A stretch of DNA of 7,181 nt from an uncultured Clostridia bacterium (GCA_946626395.1 CAMOUF010000169.1:1-7181), one strand, 5' to 3'. Positions 1 through 5,691 are shown, counted from the stretch's first letter. The notes: generated by a model not told the origin, from the sequence alone. Numbers and translations are program-made.

Positions 1-783
1 CGTTTCATACAGGATTTCCTTGGGCGCGCAGGCATAGCCCAGCCGCCAGCCGGTCATGGCGAAGGCCTTGGAAAAGCCGTTGATCAGCACGGTGCGCTCC
101 TTCATGCCGGGGAAGGCGGAAAGGGCGATGCGCTTTCCTTCGGCGTTTTCGCCGTAGGTGAGCTCGGCATAAATTTCATCGCTGATCACCAGCAGATCGT
201 GCTGGACAGCGACCTTGGCGATTTGCACCATTTGCTCCGGGTTCATCACCGCGCCGGTGGGATTGTTGGGGTAAGGGAAAATCAGGGCGCGGGTCTTTGA
301 GGTGATGGCGTTTTCGATGCCCGCCGGGGTCAGGCGGAATTCATCCTCCGCTTTTGTGGCCACCGGCACCGGCACGCCGCCCGCAAAGGTGACGCAGGGG
401 GCGTAGCTCACATATCCGGGATCGGGGAGGATCACTTCGTCTCCCGGCCGCAGGCACACCCGCAGGGCCAAGTCGATGGCCTCGCTGGCCCCTACGGTGA
501 CCATGATTTCCTGGTCTGGGTCGTATTCCACCTGGAAACGGTCCGCCAAATACAGGGCGATTTCCTTCCGCAAAGAAAGCAGGCCCTTGTTGGGGGTATA
601 CGCGGTTTCGCCGTCCAGAATGCTGTCGATGGCGGCGGAACGGATATGATAAGGAGTCACGAAGTCCGGTTCGCCCACGCCCAGGGAAATGGCATCCTTC
701 ATGGTGCCCGCCACGTCGAAGAACCGGCGGATGCCGCTGGGGGGGACCTGGGCTACCGCGGGATTGATAAAACGGCTGCTCAC
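1..783 (-). CDS. PLP-dependent aminotransferase, class I/II (fold type I), C-terminus beyond window
   Basis: This is the N-terminal 261 codons of a cytoplasmic aminotransferase that swaps an amino group between an amino acid and a 2-oxoacid through pyridoxal phosphate. The active-site set is visible: N174 in the PNNPTG motif, D202 and Y205 in SDEIYAE, the Schiff-base lysine K239 in NGFSKAF, and R247 in TGWRLGY. Their spacing (28, 3, 34 and 8 residues) closely follows that of aspartate aminotransferase. An EPDF motif near residue 38 is typical of the AspC-like/aromatic aminotransferase group. The family is about 390 residues long, so roughly 130 are missing to the left. The start is a GTG at 783-781, which overlaps the TGA of the upstream Lrp-type gene (GTGA); no in-frame start lies just upstream, so translational coupling is likely. 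The substrate cannot be read from the sequence. Pairing with an Lrp-type regulator suggests amino-acid metabolism (inference). Confidence 0.93.
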   Translation of the reverse strand, partial: MSSRFINPAVAQVPPSGIRRFFDVAGTMKDAISLGVGEPDFVTPYHIRSAAIDSILDGETAYTPNKGLLSLRKEIALYLADRFQVEYDPDQEIMVTVGASEAIDLALRVCLRPGDEVILPDPGYVSYAPCVTFAGGVPVPVATKAEDEFRLTPAGIENAITSKTRALIFPYPNNPTGAVMNPEQMVQIAKVAVQHDLLVISDEIYAELTYGENAEGKRIALSAFPGMKERTVLINGFSKAFAMTGWRLGYACAPKEILYET

Positions 784-1271
784 GGAGACACCACCATCCG
801 TTTGTCTGTGGTTTCGCCCACGAAGATCACGCCGTCCTGCTTATAGCGCTTGAGCACAAAGGAGGTGCTGGTGCCGGTGACGGATTCCAACGGGCTCAGC
901 TTTTCGGACACAAACAGGGCCAGCTCCTTTAAGGTGCGGGCTTCCACCAGCACCAGCAGGTCGTAGCCGCCGCTCATAAGAAATACGCTCTTGACCTCGT
1001 CGAACCGGTAAATCCGGCCCGCGATGGCGTCAAAGCCCATGTCCCGCTGGGGGGTGACCTTCACCTCGATCATGGCCTCCACCCGCTCCCGGTCGGTGCG
1101 GTCCCAGTTAATGACGGGGGAATACTGCAAAATCACCCGGTCTTTTTCCAATTCGTCGATGGCCTGGGCCACCAGAGATAATTCCTTGCCCGTCATCACC
1201 GCGATGCGCTCCAGGGGCGTGCGGCAGTCCTCGGAAAGGATTTCAAGAATCTGTGATTTTAACGCCTGCAT
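780..1271 (-). CDS. Lrp/AsnC-family transcriptional regulator
   Basis: A 163-residue one-component DNA-binding regulator. Residues about 1-55 form the winged helix-turn-helix (ILEILSEDCRTPLERIA, then a recognition-helix region and IDELEKDRVILQYSPVI, the usual end of the Lrp HTH). Residues about 64-147 form the RAM effector-binding and oligomerisation domain, with the diagnostic SGGYDLLVLVEA at about 100-111. Lrp proteins are usually 145-165 residues long, so this looks complete. They bind amino acids and form octamers on DNA; the ligand here is unknown. The start is an ATG preceded by AAGGAG with good spacing, and that site abuts the stop of the upstream DUF3795-type gene 16 nt away. The stop overlaps the GTG start of the aminotransferase gene, so the pair is probably co-translated. 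The helix-turn-helix diverges from textbook Lrp, but the RAM domain makes the family call firm. Confidence 0.9.
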   Translation of the reverse strand: MQALKSQILEILSEDCRTPLERIAVMTGKELSLVAQAIDELEKDRVILQYSPVINWDRTDRERVEAMIEVKVTPQRDMGFDAIAGRIYRFDEVKSVFLMSGGYDLLVLVEARTLKELALFVSEKLSPLESVTGTSTSFVLKRYKQDGVIFVGETTDKRMVVSP

Positions 1272-1287
1272 ATTTTTCTCCTTATCA

Positions 1288-1692
1288 TTACTTTTCTTTA
1301 ACGCCGGTTTGAATAAAAGAAATCAGCCGCTCGATATCGTCAAATTCATCATAATCGCCCATGATACCTTCCCGGTGATAGACGATTCCCTGCCGCTCAT
1401 TGCGTTCCAAACAGTCCAGCAGAGTGTCCACCCCATGCCGCCGGGCAAATTCCGCGAAGGCCCGGGCCTTGATTTTTTCCGCGTAAAGCCCCTTGCGGCA
1501 CTCCGCCGGGGCGCATTCATAGCAGCCATTCAGGTTTTTCCCGATCACGCATTTCCGGTTTTCGCACCATTCCGCGTCCTTGCACCAGGAAAGCTCCAGG
1601 AAACCGTCCCGCTTGCAGCCCTTGCAGGACACGTTTTCTGAGCATAGGCAGCAAGCCAGCCCGCACCGGGCGATTCCAAGCTCCCGTTTCAT
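1288..1692 (-). CDS. Cysteine-rich DUF3795-type protein
   Basis: A 134-residue soluble protein of unknown function. It opens with RCGLACCLC followed by CKGC, the pattern typical of DUF3795 proteins (CGLxCxxC...CxGC). Twelve cysteines fall in the first 65 residues (C10, C14, C15, C17, C23, C26, C37, C43, C48, C57, C60, C65), arranged mostly in pairs, which suggests metal binding (zinc or iron-sulfur; inference). The C-terminal half is helical and charged, with no membrane segment. The ATG is preceded by TAGGAG, whose TAG is also the stop codon of the upstream gntR gene. With gaps of 11 nt before and 16 nt after, it sits inside the regulator/aminotransferase cluster and is likely co-transcribed. 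No catalytic role can be assigned. Confidence 0.88.
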   Translation of the reverse strand: MKRELGIARCGLACCLCSENVSCKGCKRDGFLELSWCKDAEWCENRKCVIGKNLNGCYECAPAECRKGLYAEKIKARAFAEFARRHGVDTLLDCLERNERQGIVYHREGIMGDYDEFDDIERLISFIQTGVKEK

Positions 1693-1703
1693 AAGCGGCG
1701 CTC

Positions 1704-2399
1704 CTAATTGTCGTGGATTTCAATGAGCTTTTTGGTTCTTACAGCGTTCAGGCAGGTTTCCTTGCTTTCCTCAAAGTGGTGATGGAACAGGGTTTTGAGC
1801 CCTTCCAGATCCCGCTTTTCCAGCAAATCCACCATTTCATGGTGCTCCTGATGGGCGTTGGAGCGCCGCACCACGGAGGCGATGGTGGTAGCCTGGAAGC
1901 GCTTGATATATTCTTCCTGGCTGTCGATCACCCGGAGGATACGGATTTTGTCGGAAATATGCTCCATGGTGCCGTGGAACAGGCGGTTGCTGATGGCCAG
2001 GGCATCGGCGTCGGCCCGCTCGTATTCCGTGTCCATCTGCTTTAAAATATCCCGCAGTTCCTTGATTTTTTCGTCGGTCACGTTAGCGATAATGGAGGGC
2101 AGGATCAGCATCATCATGGCGTTGCGGATGGTAAAGATTTCGTCGATATCCTCGATGGTAAAGGCCCTGACCACCACGCCGCGGTGCAGCACATATTCCA
2201 CCAGTCCGTCCCGCTCCAGCCGCCGCAGGGCTTCCCGCAGGGGGGTGCGGCTGATATGCAGCTGATCCGCATAAATGGTTTCCACGATGCGGGAGCCCGC
2301 GGGAATCTGGCCGGTAATAATGGCGTGCTTGAGCTGTTCATAAGCGATATCCCGGATTGGACGGCTTTCCAGGCTGTTATCGAAGGATTGAAAAGACAC
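1704..2399 (-). CDS. GntR-family transcriptional regulator, FadR/FCD subfamily
   Basis: A 231-residue regulator with an N-terminal winged helix (about 14-80; the signature RTPLREALRRLERDGLVE is at 51-68) and an all-helical FCD ligand-binding domain (about 85-215). FCD proteins bind small carboxylic acids, often through a metal held by Asp/Asn and three His. Here N138, H142 (NRLFH), H186 (QEHHEMV) and H208 (HHHF) fit that pattern, with Asn in the place of the more usual Asp. The chosen start is the GTG at 2399-2397, because AGGAGG lies 7 nt upstream and the resulting length is normal for the family. An ATG 33 codons upstream would place the promoter inside the gene. It is the first gene of the leftward cluster and probably represses its own promoter, given the two palindromic boxes there. 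The ligand is unknown. Confidence 0.93.
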   Translation of the reverse strand: MSFQSFDNSLESRPIRDIAYEQLKHAIITGQIPAGSRIVETIYADQLHISRTPLREALRRLERDGLVEYVLHRGVVVRAFTIEDIDEIFTIRNAMMMLILPSIIANVTDEKIKELRDILKQMDTEYERADADALAISNRLFHGTMEHISDKIRILRVIDSQEEYIKRFQATTIASVVRRSNAHQEHHEMVDLLEKRDLEGLKTLFHHHFEESKETCLNAVRTKKLIEIHDN

Positions 2400-2406
2400 G
2401 GAAATT

Positions 2407-2412
2407 CCTCCT
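2407..2412 (-). promoter_or_regulatory. Ribosome binding site deciding the gntR GTG start
   Basis: AGGAGG on the minus strand, 7 nt before the GTG at 2399. It is the best ribosome binding site in the region and supports GTG over the upstream in-frame ATG at 2498, which has no comparable site and would lie upstream of the promoter. Confidence 0.85.
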
Positions 2413-2422
2413 CGGACCGAAA

Positions 2423-2456
2423 TTGTATACAGGCATATAATACAATTTTTATACAA
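2423..2456. promoter_or_regulatory. Pair of TTGTATACAA-like operator boxes at the gntR promoter
   Basis: Box 1 is TTGTATACAG at 2423-2432 and covers the expected transcription start. Box 2 is TTTTATACAA at 2447-2456 and lies in the -35/-10 spacer. Each differs by one base from the 10-bp palindrome TTGTATACAA, and their centres are 24 bp apart. FadR/FCD-type GntR regulators often bind short palindromes of this kind (family knowledge). The position is ideal for repression by the adjacent GntR protein, which is an inference. Confidence 0.6.
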
Positions 2457-2465
2457 TCGTGTCAA
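2437..2465 (-). promoter_or_regulatory. Sigma-A-like promoter for the gntR gene cluster
   Basis: Reading the minus strand, a perfect -35 TTGACA (2465-2460) is followed by a 17-nt spacer and a TATTAT -10 (2442-2437). The start of transcription is expected near 2430, about 30 nt before the gntR GTG. It should drive gntR, the DUF3795-type gene, the Lrp-type gene and the aminotransferase gene. Confidence 0.82.
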
Positions 2466-2574
2466 GGCTTCCGGTCTATTTTCCGGCGCGGTTTCCATTT
2501 TTTTCTCATTGATGCTTGAAAATGAAATTTAATGAAAAAGTGTGCAAAAAGGAGGAGGGAATCACCGGCTTGAG

Positions 2575-2604
2575 TTGCACGGCAATCCTATTTTATTGTA
2601 TAAT
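2575..2604 (+). promoter_or_regulatory. Probable promoter for the comF-like gene
   Basis: A perfect TATAAT -10 lies at 2599-2604. TTGCAC at 2575-2580 is an 18-nt spacer away and matches the -35 consensus only in its TTG, so the promoter would be moderate. It lies 26 nt before the chosen ATG. This is the only good -10 between the divergent genes that faces right. Confidence 0.55.
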
Positions 2605-2629
2605 CAATTCATGGGAAGGAGGGAAACGG

Positions 2630-3367
2630 ATGCTGAAAAAAGGGAAAGAATATCTGCGCAGGCTTGCGCGGTTTGCGGAAGAAACGTTGTTTCCCCGGGC
2701 AGGCTGCTGCCTTTCCTGCGGCGATCCCCGGCGGGCGGATAAGGATACCTGCCTGTGCCCTTTCTGCACGGAAAAGCTGAAACGGGAAACGGTGCCGGAC
2801 GGGGCGTGTCCTAGGTGTTTACAGCCCCTGAAAAAAGGAAAGCCCTGCGCCTTTTGCCGCTCGCCCATGATGAGGAGCCTGAAAAATGTATACGCGCCTT
2901 ATATCTATGCGGATGTTTCCCGCCGCCTGATCCATCAGCTGAAATTCAACGCCTGTGAGGAGGCAGTGCCACTCTTGTCCACCGCCATGGCCCGGGCCTT
3001 GAATCAACGGGATTTTGACTGCATATGTCCGGTGCCGCTGCATCCGCGCAGGCTTCGGCAGCGGGGCTTCAATCAATCGCTGCTGCTGGCCCGCGCCCTT
3101 TCGGAGGAAACGGGCATTCCTGTTTTGGAATTGCTTTCCCGAAATGTATACCGCCGTCCTCAAAGCCTGTCTGACCGCAAAGAGCGGCAGGAAAACGTCC
3201 GCGGCGTTTTCGCCTGTCAAAAAGATCCTGCCGGTTTTCGCGTTTTGCTGTTGGACGACGTGCGCACTTCCGGGGCCACCGCCCAGGCCTGCGCCGAAGC
3301 GCTGCTAAAGAGCGGCGCGGACAGCGTGTCCCTGTGCGCGGCGGCGGTGGTTTATAAGAAGAAATAG
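2630..3367 (+). CDS. ComF-family phosphoribosyltransferase-like protein
   Basis: A 245-residue member of the ComF/GntX family, proteins linked to DNA uptake in competent bacteria and otherwise of uncertain biochemical role. An N-terminal zinc-finger region has paired cysteines (C26/C27-C30, C41/C43-C46, C60-C63, C73-C76). Then comes the conserved YADVSRRLIHQLKFN segment and the family signature CPVPLHPRRLRQRGFNQ. The C-terminus carries the type I phosphoribosyltransferase PRPP loop LLLDDVRTSGAT (about 206-217). The ATG at 2630 is chosen because AAGGAGGG sits 6 nt upstream and the length then matches the family. An in-frame ATG at 2516 would add 38 atypical residues and lies before the promoter. 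It is transcribed divergently from gntR and appears monocistronic, followed by a repeat-rich intergenic region. No other competence genes are visible, so a competence role is inferred from family only. Confidence 0.92.
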   Translation: MLKKGKEYLRRLARFAEETLFPRAGCCLSCGDPRRADKDTCLCPFCTEKLKRETVPDGACPRCLQPLKKGKPCAFCRSPMMRSLKNVYAPYIYADVSRRLIHQLKFNACEEAVPLLSTAMARALNQRDFDCICPVPLHPRRLRQRGFNQSLLLARALSEETGIPVLELLSRNVYRRPQSLSDRKERQENVRGVFACQKDPAGFRVLLLDDVRTSGATAQACAEALLKSGADSVSLCAAAVVYKKK

Positions 3368-3404
3368 AAAACTGTTCGGTCATGATCGGTTTTAGAACGC
3401 TTTC

Positions 3405-3508
3405 AATCAGTTAGGAGTGAGGAGTTAGGAGTGAGGAGTTAATAGTGTGTGCTTCGCGCATAAACAATTTTCAACTCCTAACTCCTCATTCCTAAATCCT
3501 CACTGATT
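3405..3508. repeat. Imperfect inverted repeat built from AGGAGTT/AGGAGTG heptamers
   Basis: The left arm (3405-3440) is AATCAGT followed by tandem 7-bp units TAGGAGT, GAGGAGT, TAGGAGT, GAGGAGT and a final T. The right arm (3473-3508) is the imperfect complement, in units of ACTCCTA or close variants, ending CTGATT. Aligned end to end, 30 of 36 positions pair, and the heptamer phase allows slipped pairings as well. The 32-nt centre contains a small TGTGC-TTC-GCGCA hairpin. The whole can fold into a long cruciform or RNA hairpin. It could act as a mobile non-coding repeat (MITE-like) or as a transcription barrier between the comF-like and exporter genes. The T-poor flank argues against a standard terminator. 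No gene lies in 3368-3585. Confidence 0.85.
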
Positions 3509-3521
3509 TAAAAACTCTTTC

Positions 3522-3550
3522 TTTACATCCTTTCTTTCCTGTGCTATGAT
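3522..3550 (+). promoter_or_regulatory. Promoter for the exporter/Spo0A-like operon
   Basis: TTTACA (3522-3527), a 17-nt spacer, then TATGAT (3545-3550) preceded by TGC, giving an extended -10. It sits 35 nt before the ATG of the first exporter gene and just right of the inverted repeat, so it should give constitutive sigma-A-type expression unless a regulator intervenes. Confidence 0.75.
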
Positions 3551-3585
3551 GCAGTCAAACCGAAATAAAAGGAAGGAAGCAGGGC

Positions 3586-4350
3586 ATGGATTCCATTACC
3601 ACGACGCTGGACGCGGTGTGCCTTGCGTCGCAGATCATTCTGGAAAGCGGCGGGGAAACCTATCGGGCAGAAGAAACGGTGGAGCGGATGGCGCAGGGCC
3701 TGGGCATTCCCCGGGTGGATGTGCTGGCGCTGCCCACCGGGCTGATGCTGACGCTGACTTTAAAAGAGGACGCCTCCATTTCCCGGCTGGTGCGGGTGCA
3801 CAGCCGAAATACGGATTTATCCCGCATTGACGAATGCAACAATGTTTCCCGCATGGTGGCTGACGGGCGCATGAACGCCGAAGAAGCGCTGAAGGCCCTG
3901 ACGGACATCAAGCGGCCCCGGAAAGAAAAGCGGGGAGCGATGATCGCTGCCAGCGCCGTGACCGCCGCCTGCTTTACCGTGATGCTGGGGGGCAGCTGGT
4001 ATGACTTCGCCATCAGCTTTTTTTGCGGGGCCCTGGTGCAGTGGGTGCTGACGCCCCTGAGCCGTATGCGTGTGCCGCCCCTGATTTCCAGCATGATCGC
4101 CGGGGCCCTGACCACGCTATTGGCTCTGGTGGGCACCCTGGTGCTGAAGGAAGCACATGTGGAGCCCATCATCGCCGGTGCCATCATGCCCCTGCTGCCC
4201 GGCCTGGCTACCACCAACGCCATGCGGGACACCATCCGGGGCGACCTGGTATCCGGCGGGGCAAGGCTGGGGGAAGCGATCCTGTCCGTGATGATGCTGG
4301 CAGCCGGTATCGGCCTGACGCTGAGCATGTGGGGAGGGGTGGGCTTATGA
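3586..4350 (+). CDS. Threonine/serine exporter family protein, N-terminal component (ThrE_1/YjjP-like)
   Basis: A 254-residue membrane protein, the larger half of a split ThrE-type exporter. Residues 1-110 form the soluble N-terminal domain (ILESGGETYRAEETVERM at about 18-35, then ALPTGLMLTL at about 48-57), characteristic of the DUF1212/ThrE family. About five hydrophobic segments follow (roughly 112-131, 139-157, 165-188, 192-206, 230-250), with the conserved IMPLLPG at 200-206. Corynebacterium ThrE carries both halves in one chain; the length here matches E. coli YjjP (about 256), which works with YjjB. The family exports threonine and serine, and YjjPB has been linked to succinate, so the substrate is open. 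The ATG has AAGGAAGG upstream. The TGA overlaps the next ATG (ATGA), so the two halves are translated in a coupled way and probably form one transporter. Confidence 0.92.
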   Translation: MDSITTTLDAVCLASQIILESGGETYRAEETVERMAQGLGIPRVDVLALPTGLMLTLTLKEDASISRLVRVHSRNTDLSRIDECNNVSRMVADGRMNAEEALKALTDIKRPRKEKRGAMIAASAVTAACFTVMLGGSWYDFAISFFCGALVQWVLTPLSRMRVPPLISSMIAGALTTLLALVGTLVLKEAHVEPIIAGAIMPLLPGLATTNAMRDTIRGDLVSGGARLGEAILSVMMLAAGIGLTLSMWGGVGL

Positions 4351-4784
4351 GCTGGTGGATTCAGCTTTTATCCTGCGGCATTGCGGCGGCCAGCTTTTCC
4401 GTGCTGCTCAAGCAGCCGAAAAACACCATTCCCGTCAGCTCCCTGATCGGGATGCTGGGCTATTCTATTTTCCTTCTGCTCCATCAAACCACCCTGGGCT
4501 ATTTCCTGGCCACCCTGGCCATCGGCATTCTGTGCGAGGTGTCCGCCCGGATCATGAAGCGGGCGGCGACTTTGTTTGTCACGGGTGCCATCATTCCCCT
4601 GGTGCCCGGCGTGGGCCTGTACCGAACCATGCGCTTTGCGGCGGAAGGCCGCTACAGCCAGGCGGTCCAGACCGGCGTTGCTACGCTGCTGGGCATTTGC
4701 GGTATTGCCATGGCCATCACCATTTCTTCCGTGCTGGTGACGGCCCTTTGGCACAGAGGAGCAAAAAAGCGGGGGAAAGCCTGA
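4347..4784 (+). CDS. Threonine/serine exporter family protein, C-terminal component (ThrE_2/YjjB-like)
   Basis: A 145-residue, almost wholly hydrophobic membrane protein, the smaller half of the split ThrE exporter. About four to five membrane segments are visible (roughly 4-21, 28-45, 50-66, 73-92, 112-134). IIPLVPGVGLYRTMR (82-96) mirrors the PLLPG motif of its partner, as expected if the two halves share an ancestral fold. The length agrees with E. coli YjjB (about 157). The start at 4347 is supported by GGGGAGGGG just upstream and by its 4-nt overlap with the preceding gene. Its own TGA shares one base with the ATG of the Spo0A-like gene, so all three genes form one translationally linked operon. 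Confidence 0.91.
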   Translation: MSWWIQLLSCGIAAASFSVLLKQPKNTIPVSSLIGMLGYSIFLLLHQTTLGYFLATLAIGILCEVSARIMKRAATLFVTGAIIPLVPGVGLYRTMRFAAEGRYSQAVQTGVATLLGICGIAMAITISSVLVTALWHRGAKKRGKA

Positions 4785-5530
4785 TGCAGCCCTGGAGAAC
4801 CTATATAGCCGCTATGGAGCCCCTGCGGTACGAAGCGGCGCTCACCGGCGACGCGGATTTTACCGTCATCGGCAGCAGCAATGGCGAAAAGACGGAAGCA
4901 GACATTCTGTCTCTGTGCCCTGATTTGCTGATCCTGGACGGCGTATTGCAGGGGTGCGACCCGCTGGCGCTGCTGGGCAGACTGGGTAAACGGATGCCTG
5001 CGCCGCCCCGGGCGTTGTATCTGGGACGGGAGGAAAGCTGGCTGACGATGGCTTTGCAGTGCGGCGCGGACAGGGCAGTGCATGCTCCATGCCCTCCGGC
5101 GGAATTGATCCTGCAAGCCCGGCAAACGGCGGAAACACCGCTGCCGCGATTGTCCGCTCCCTGGGAAAAAGTACGGGATCAAATTGCTTCAGAATATGTG
5201 GAAATGCTGGGAATAAAAGATGGCCTCAAGGGGAAAGAATATATTGGCCGGGCGGCGTCCATGCTGGCCTGCGCGCCTCAGCTGGGGGAGAATCTATCCC
5301 AACAGCTTTATCCTTTGCTGGGAAAGGAGCGGGGCGCTTCGCCCAAGGCAGTGGAACGAAACATTCGCACGGCAGTGGAATATACCTGGCTGCATGGAAA
5401 CCTGAACGCCATCCAGATTCTGTTCGGATATTCTGTGGATTCGGAACGGGGAAAGCCCACCAACGCAGAGTTTCTTTCCATGCTGGCTCAGCATACGACG
5501 GCAGCACTGATCCACAAAATGGAAAAATAG
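4784..5530 (+). CDS. Spo0A-like regulator: degenerate receiver domain plus Spo0A C-terminal DNA-binding domain
   Basis: A 248-residue protein. Residues about 135-237 match the Spo0A effector domain: MLGIKDGLKGKEYIGRAASM, then LYPLLGKERGASPKAVERNIR, then YTWLHGNLNAIQILFGYSV and KPTNAEFLSML. E191, R192 and R195 align with recognition-helix residues of Bacillus Spo0A; the His that follows there is T196 here. Residues about 1-115 resemble a response-regulator receiver, with CPDLLILDGVLQGCDPLALL around a retained candidate phospho-Asp D52. However, the first strand with its acidic pair, the conserved Thr/Ser and the conserved Lys are not seen, so normal phosphorelay control is doubtful. The protein is unlikely to be the master Spo0A itself: no spoIVB is visible beside it and the receiver is decayed. 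It is the third gene of the exporter operon (TGATG junction) and may control that operon or a sporulation-related regulon (inference). The ribosome binding site is a modest GGGGGAAAG. Confidence 0.9.
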   Translation: MQPWRTYIAAMEPLRYEAALTGDADFTVIGSSNGEKTEADILSLCPDLLILDGVLQGCDPLALLGRLGKRMPAPPRALYLGREESWLTMALQCGADRAVHAPCPPAELILQARQTAETPLPRLSAPWEKVRDQIASEYVEMLGIKDGLKGKEYIGRAASMLACAPQLGENLSQQLYPLLGKERGASPKAVERNIRTAVEYTWLHGNLNAIQILFGYSVDSERGKPTNAEFLSMLAQHTTAALIHKMEK

Positions 5531-5540
5531 GCGAAAAATA

Positions 5541-5552
5541 GGCATATATGCC
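5541..5552. promoter_or_regulatory. Perfect 12-bp palindrome upstream of the small-gene promoter
   Basis: GGCATATATGCC is self-complementary. A TAGGCAT runs into it (5539-5545), and a second TAGGCAT occurs at 5568-5574, 11 nt before the -35 at 5585. Three AGGCAT-type half-sites just upstream of a promoter look like a regulator-binding region; the regulator is unknown. Confidence 0.4.
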
Positions 5553-5584
5553 GTATTTGGCAAATATTAGGCATTTAAATAACA

Positions 5585-5613
5585 TTGTGTTCATTATGCT
5601 CCTGTGATATGAT
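5585..5613 (+). promoter_or_regulatory. Extended -10 promoter for the 75-residue protein gene
   Basis: TTGTGT (5585-5590), a 17-nt spacer, then TATGAT (5608-5613) with TGA immediately before it, making an extended -10. Transcription would start near 5620, giving a leader of about 70 nt before the ATG at 5692. Confidence 0.75.
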
Positions 5614-5618
5614 ATGCG

Positions 5619-5665
5619 TGTGCTGGGAAACCGCACAATATCAAAGCAAACGGCCCTATGGGCCG
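5619..5665 (+). promoter_or_regulatory. Structured 5' leader with two hairpins
   Basis: Hairpin 1 (5619-5637) pairs TGTGC with GCACA and GG with CC around a GAAA tetraloop, with one bulged T; it would sit at the very 5' end of the transcript. Hairpin 2 (5651-5665) pairs CGGCCC with GGGCCG around TAT and lies 8 nt before the likely ribosome binding site AAAGGA (5674-5679). Such leaders can stabilise mRNA or modulate translation. No known riboswitch class is recognised. Confidence 0.45.
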
Positions 5666-5691
5666 CGGCAATGAAAGGATTCTGGCAAGCA

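Noticed and set aside
1024..1641. A long plus-strand open frame (205 codons)
   Set aside because: It runs antisense across the Lrp-type and DUF3795-type genes, spans both of their boundaries, has no recognisable domain, and the minus-strand proteins are clear family members.
2400..2498. 33-codon N-terminal extension of the GntR regulator from an upstream ATG
   Set aside because: It would contain the TTGACA/TATTAT promoter and operator boxes and lacks a good ribosome binding site; the GTG at 2399 has AGGAGG and gives normal length.
2516..2629. 38-codon N-terminal extension of the ComF-like protein
   Set aside because: The extension reads through a TATAAT promoter element and has no family similarity; the ATG at 2630 has AAGGAGGG at ideal spacing.
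3371..3394. Terminator just after the comF-like gene
   Set aside because: The TCGGTCATGATCGG stretch followed by TTTT does not form a convincing stem; only a 6-bp palindrome is present.
3405..3508. CRISPR-like array suggested by regularly repeated units
   Set aside because: Units are 7 bp, contiguous and without spacers, and occur in opposed arms; this is an inverted repeat, not an array.
3368..3585. 0A boxes (TGTCGAA) controlling the exporter/Spo0A-like operon
   Set aside because: No exact 0A box was found by eye in this intergenic region; one-mismatch matches elsewhere (for example near 710 and 998) are inside coding sequence and expected by chance.
5059..5541. A 160-codon plus-strand open frame in the Spo0A-like gene
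   Set aside because: It is an out-of-frame shadow; the in-frame protein shows unmistakable Spo0A C-terminal motifs.
5614..5691. Longer start for the 75-residue protein
   Set aside because: The ATG at 5614 follows the -10 box immediately and would precede the expected transcription start; the ATG at 5671 remains possible but has no good ribosome binding site.
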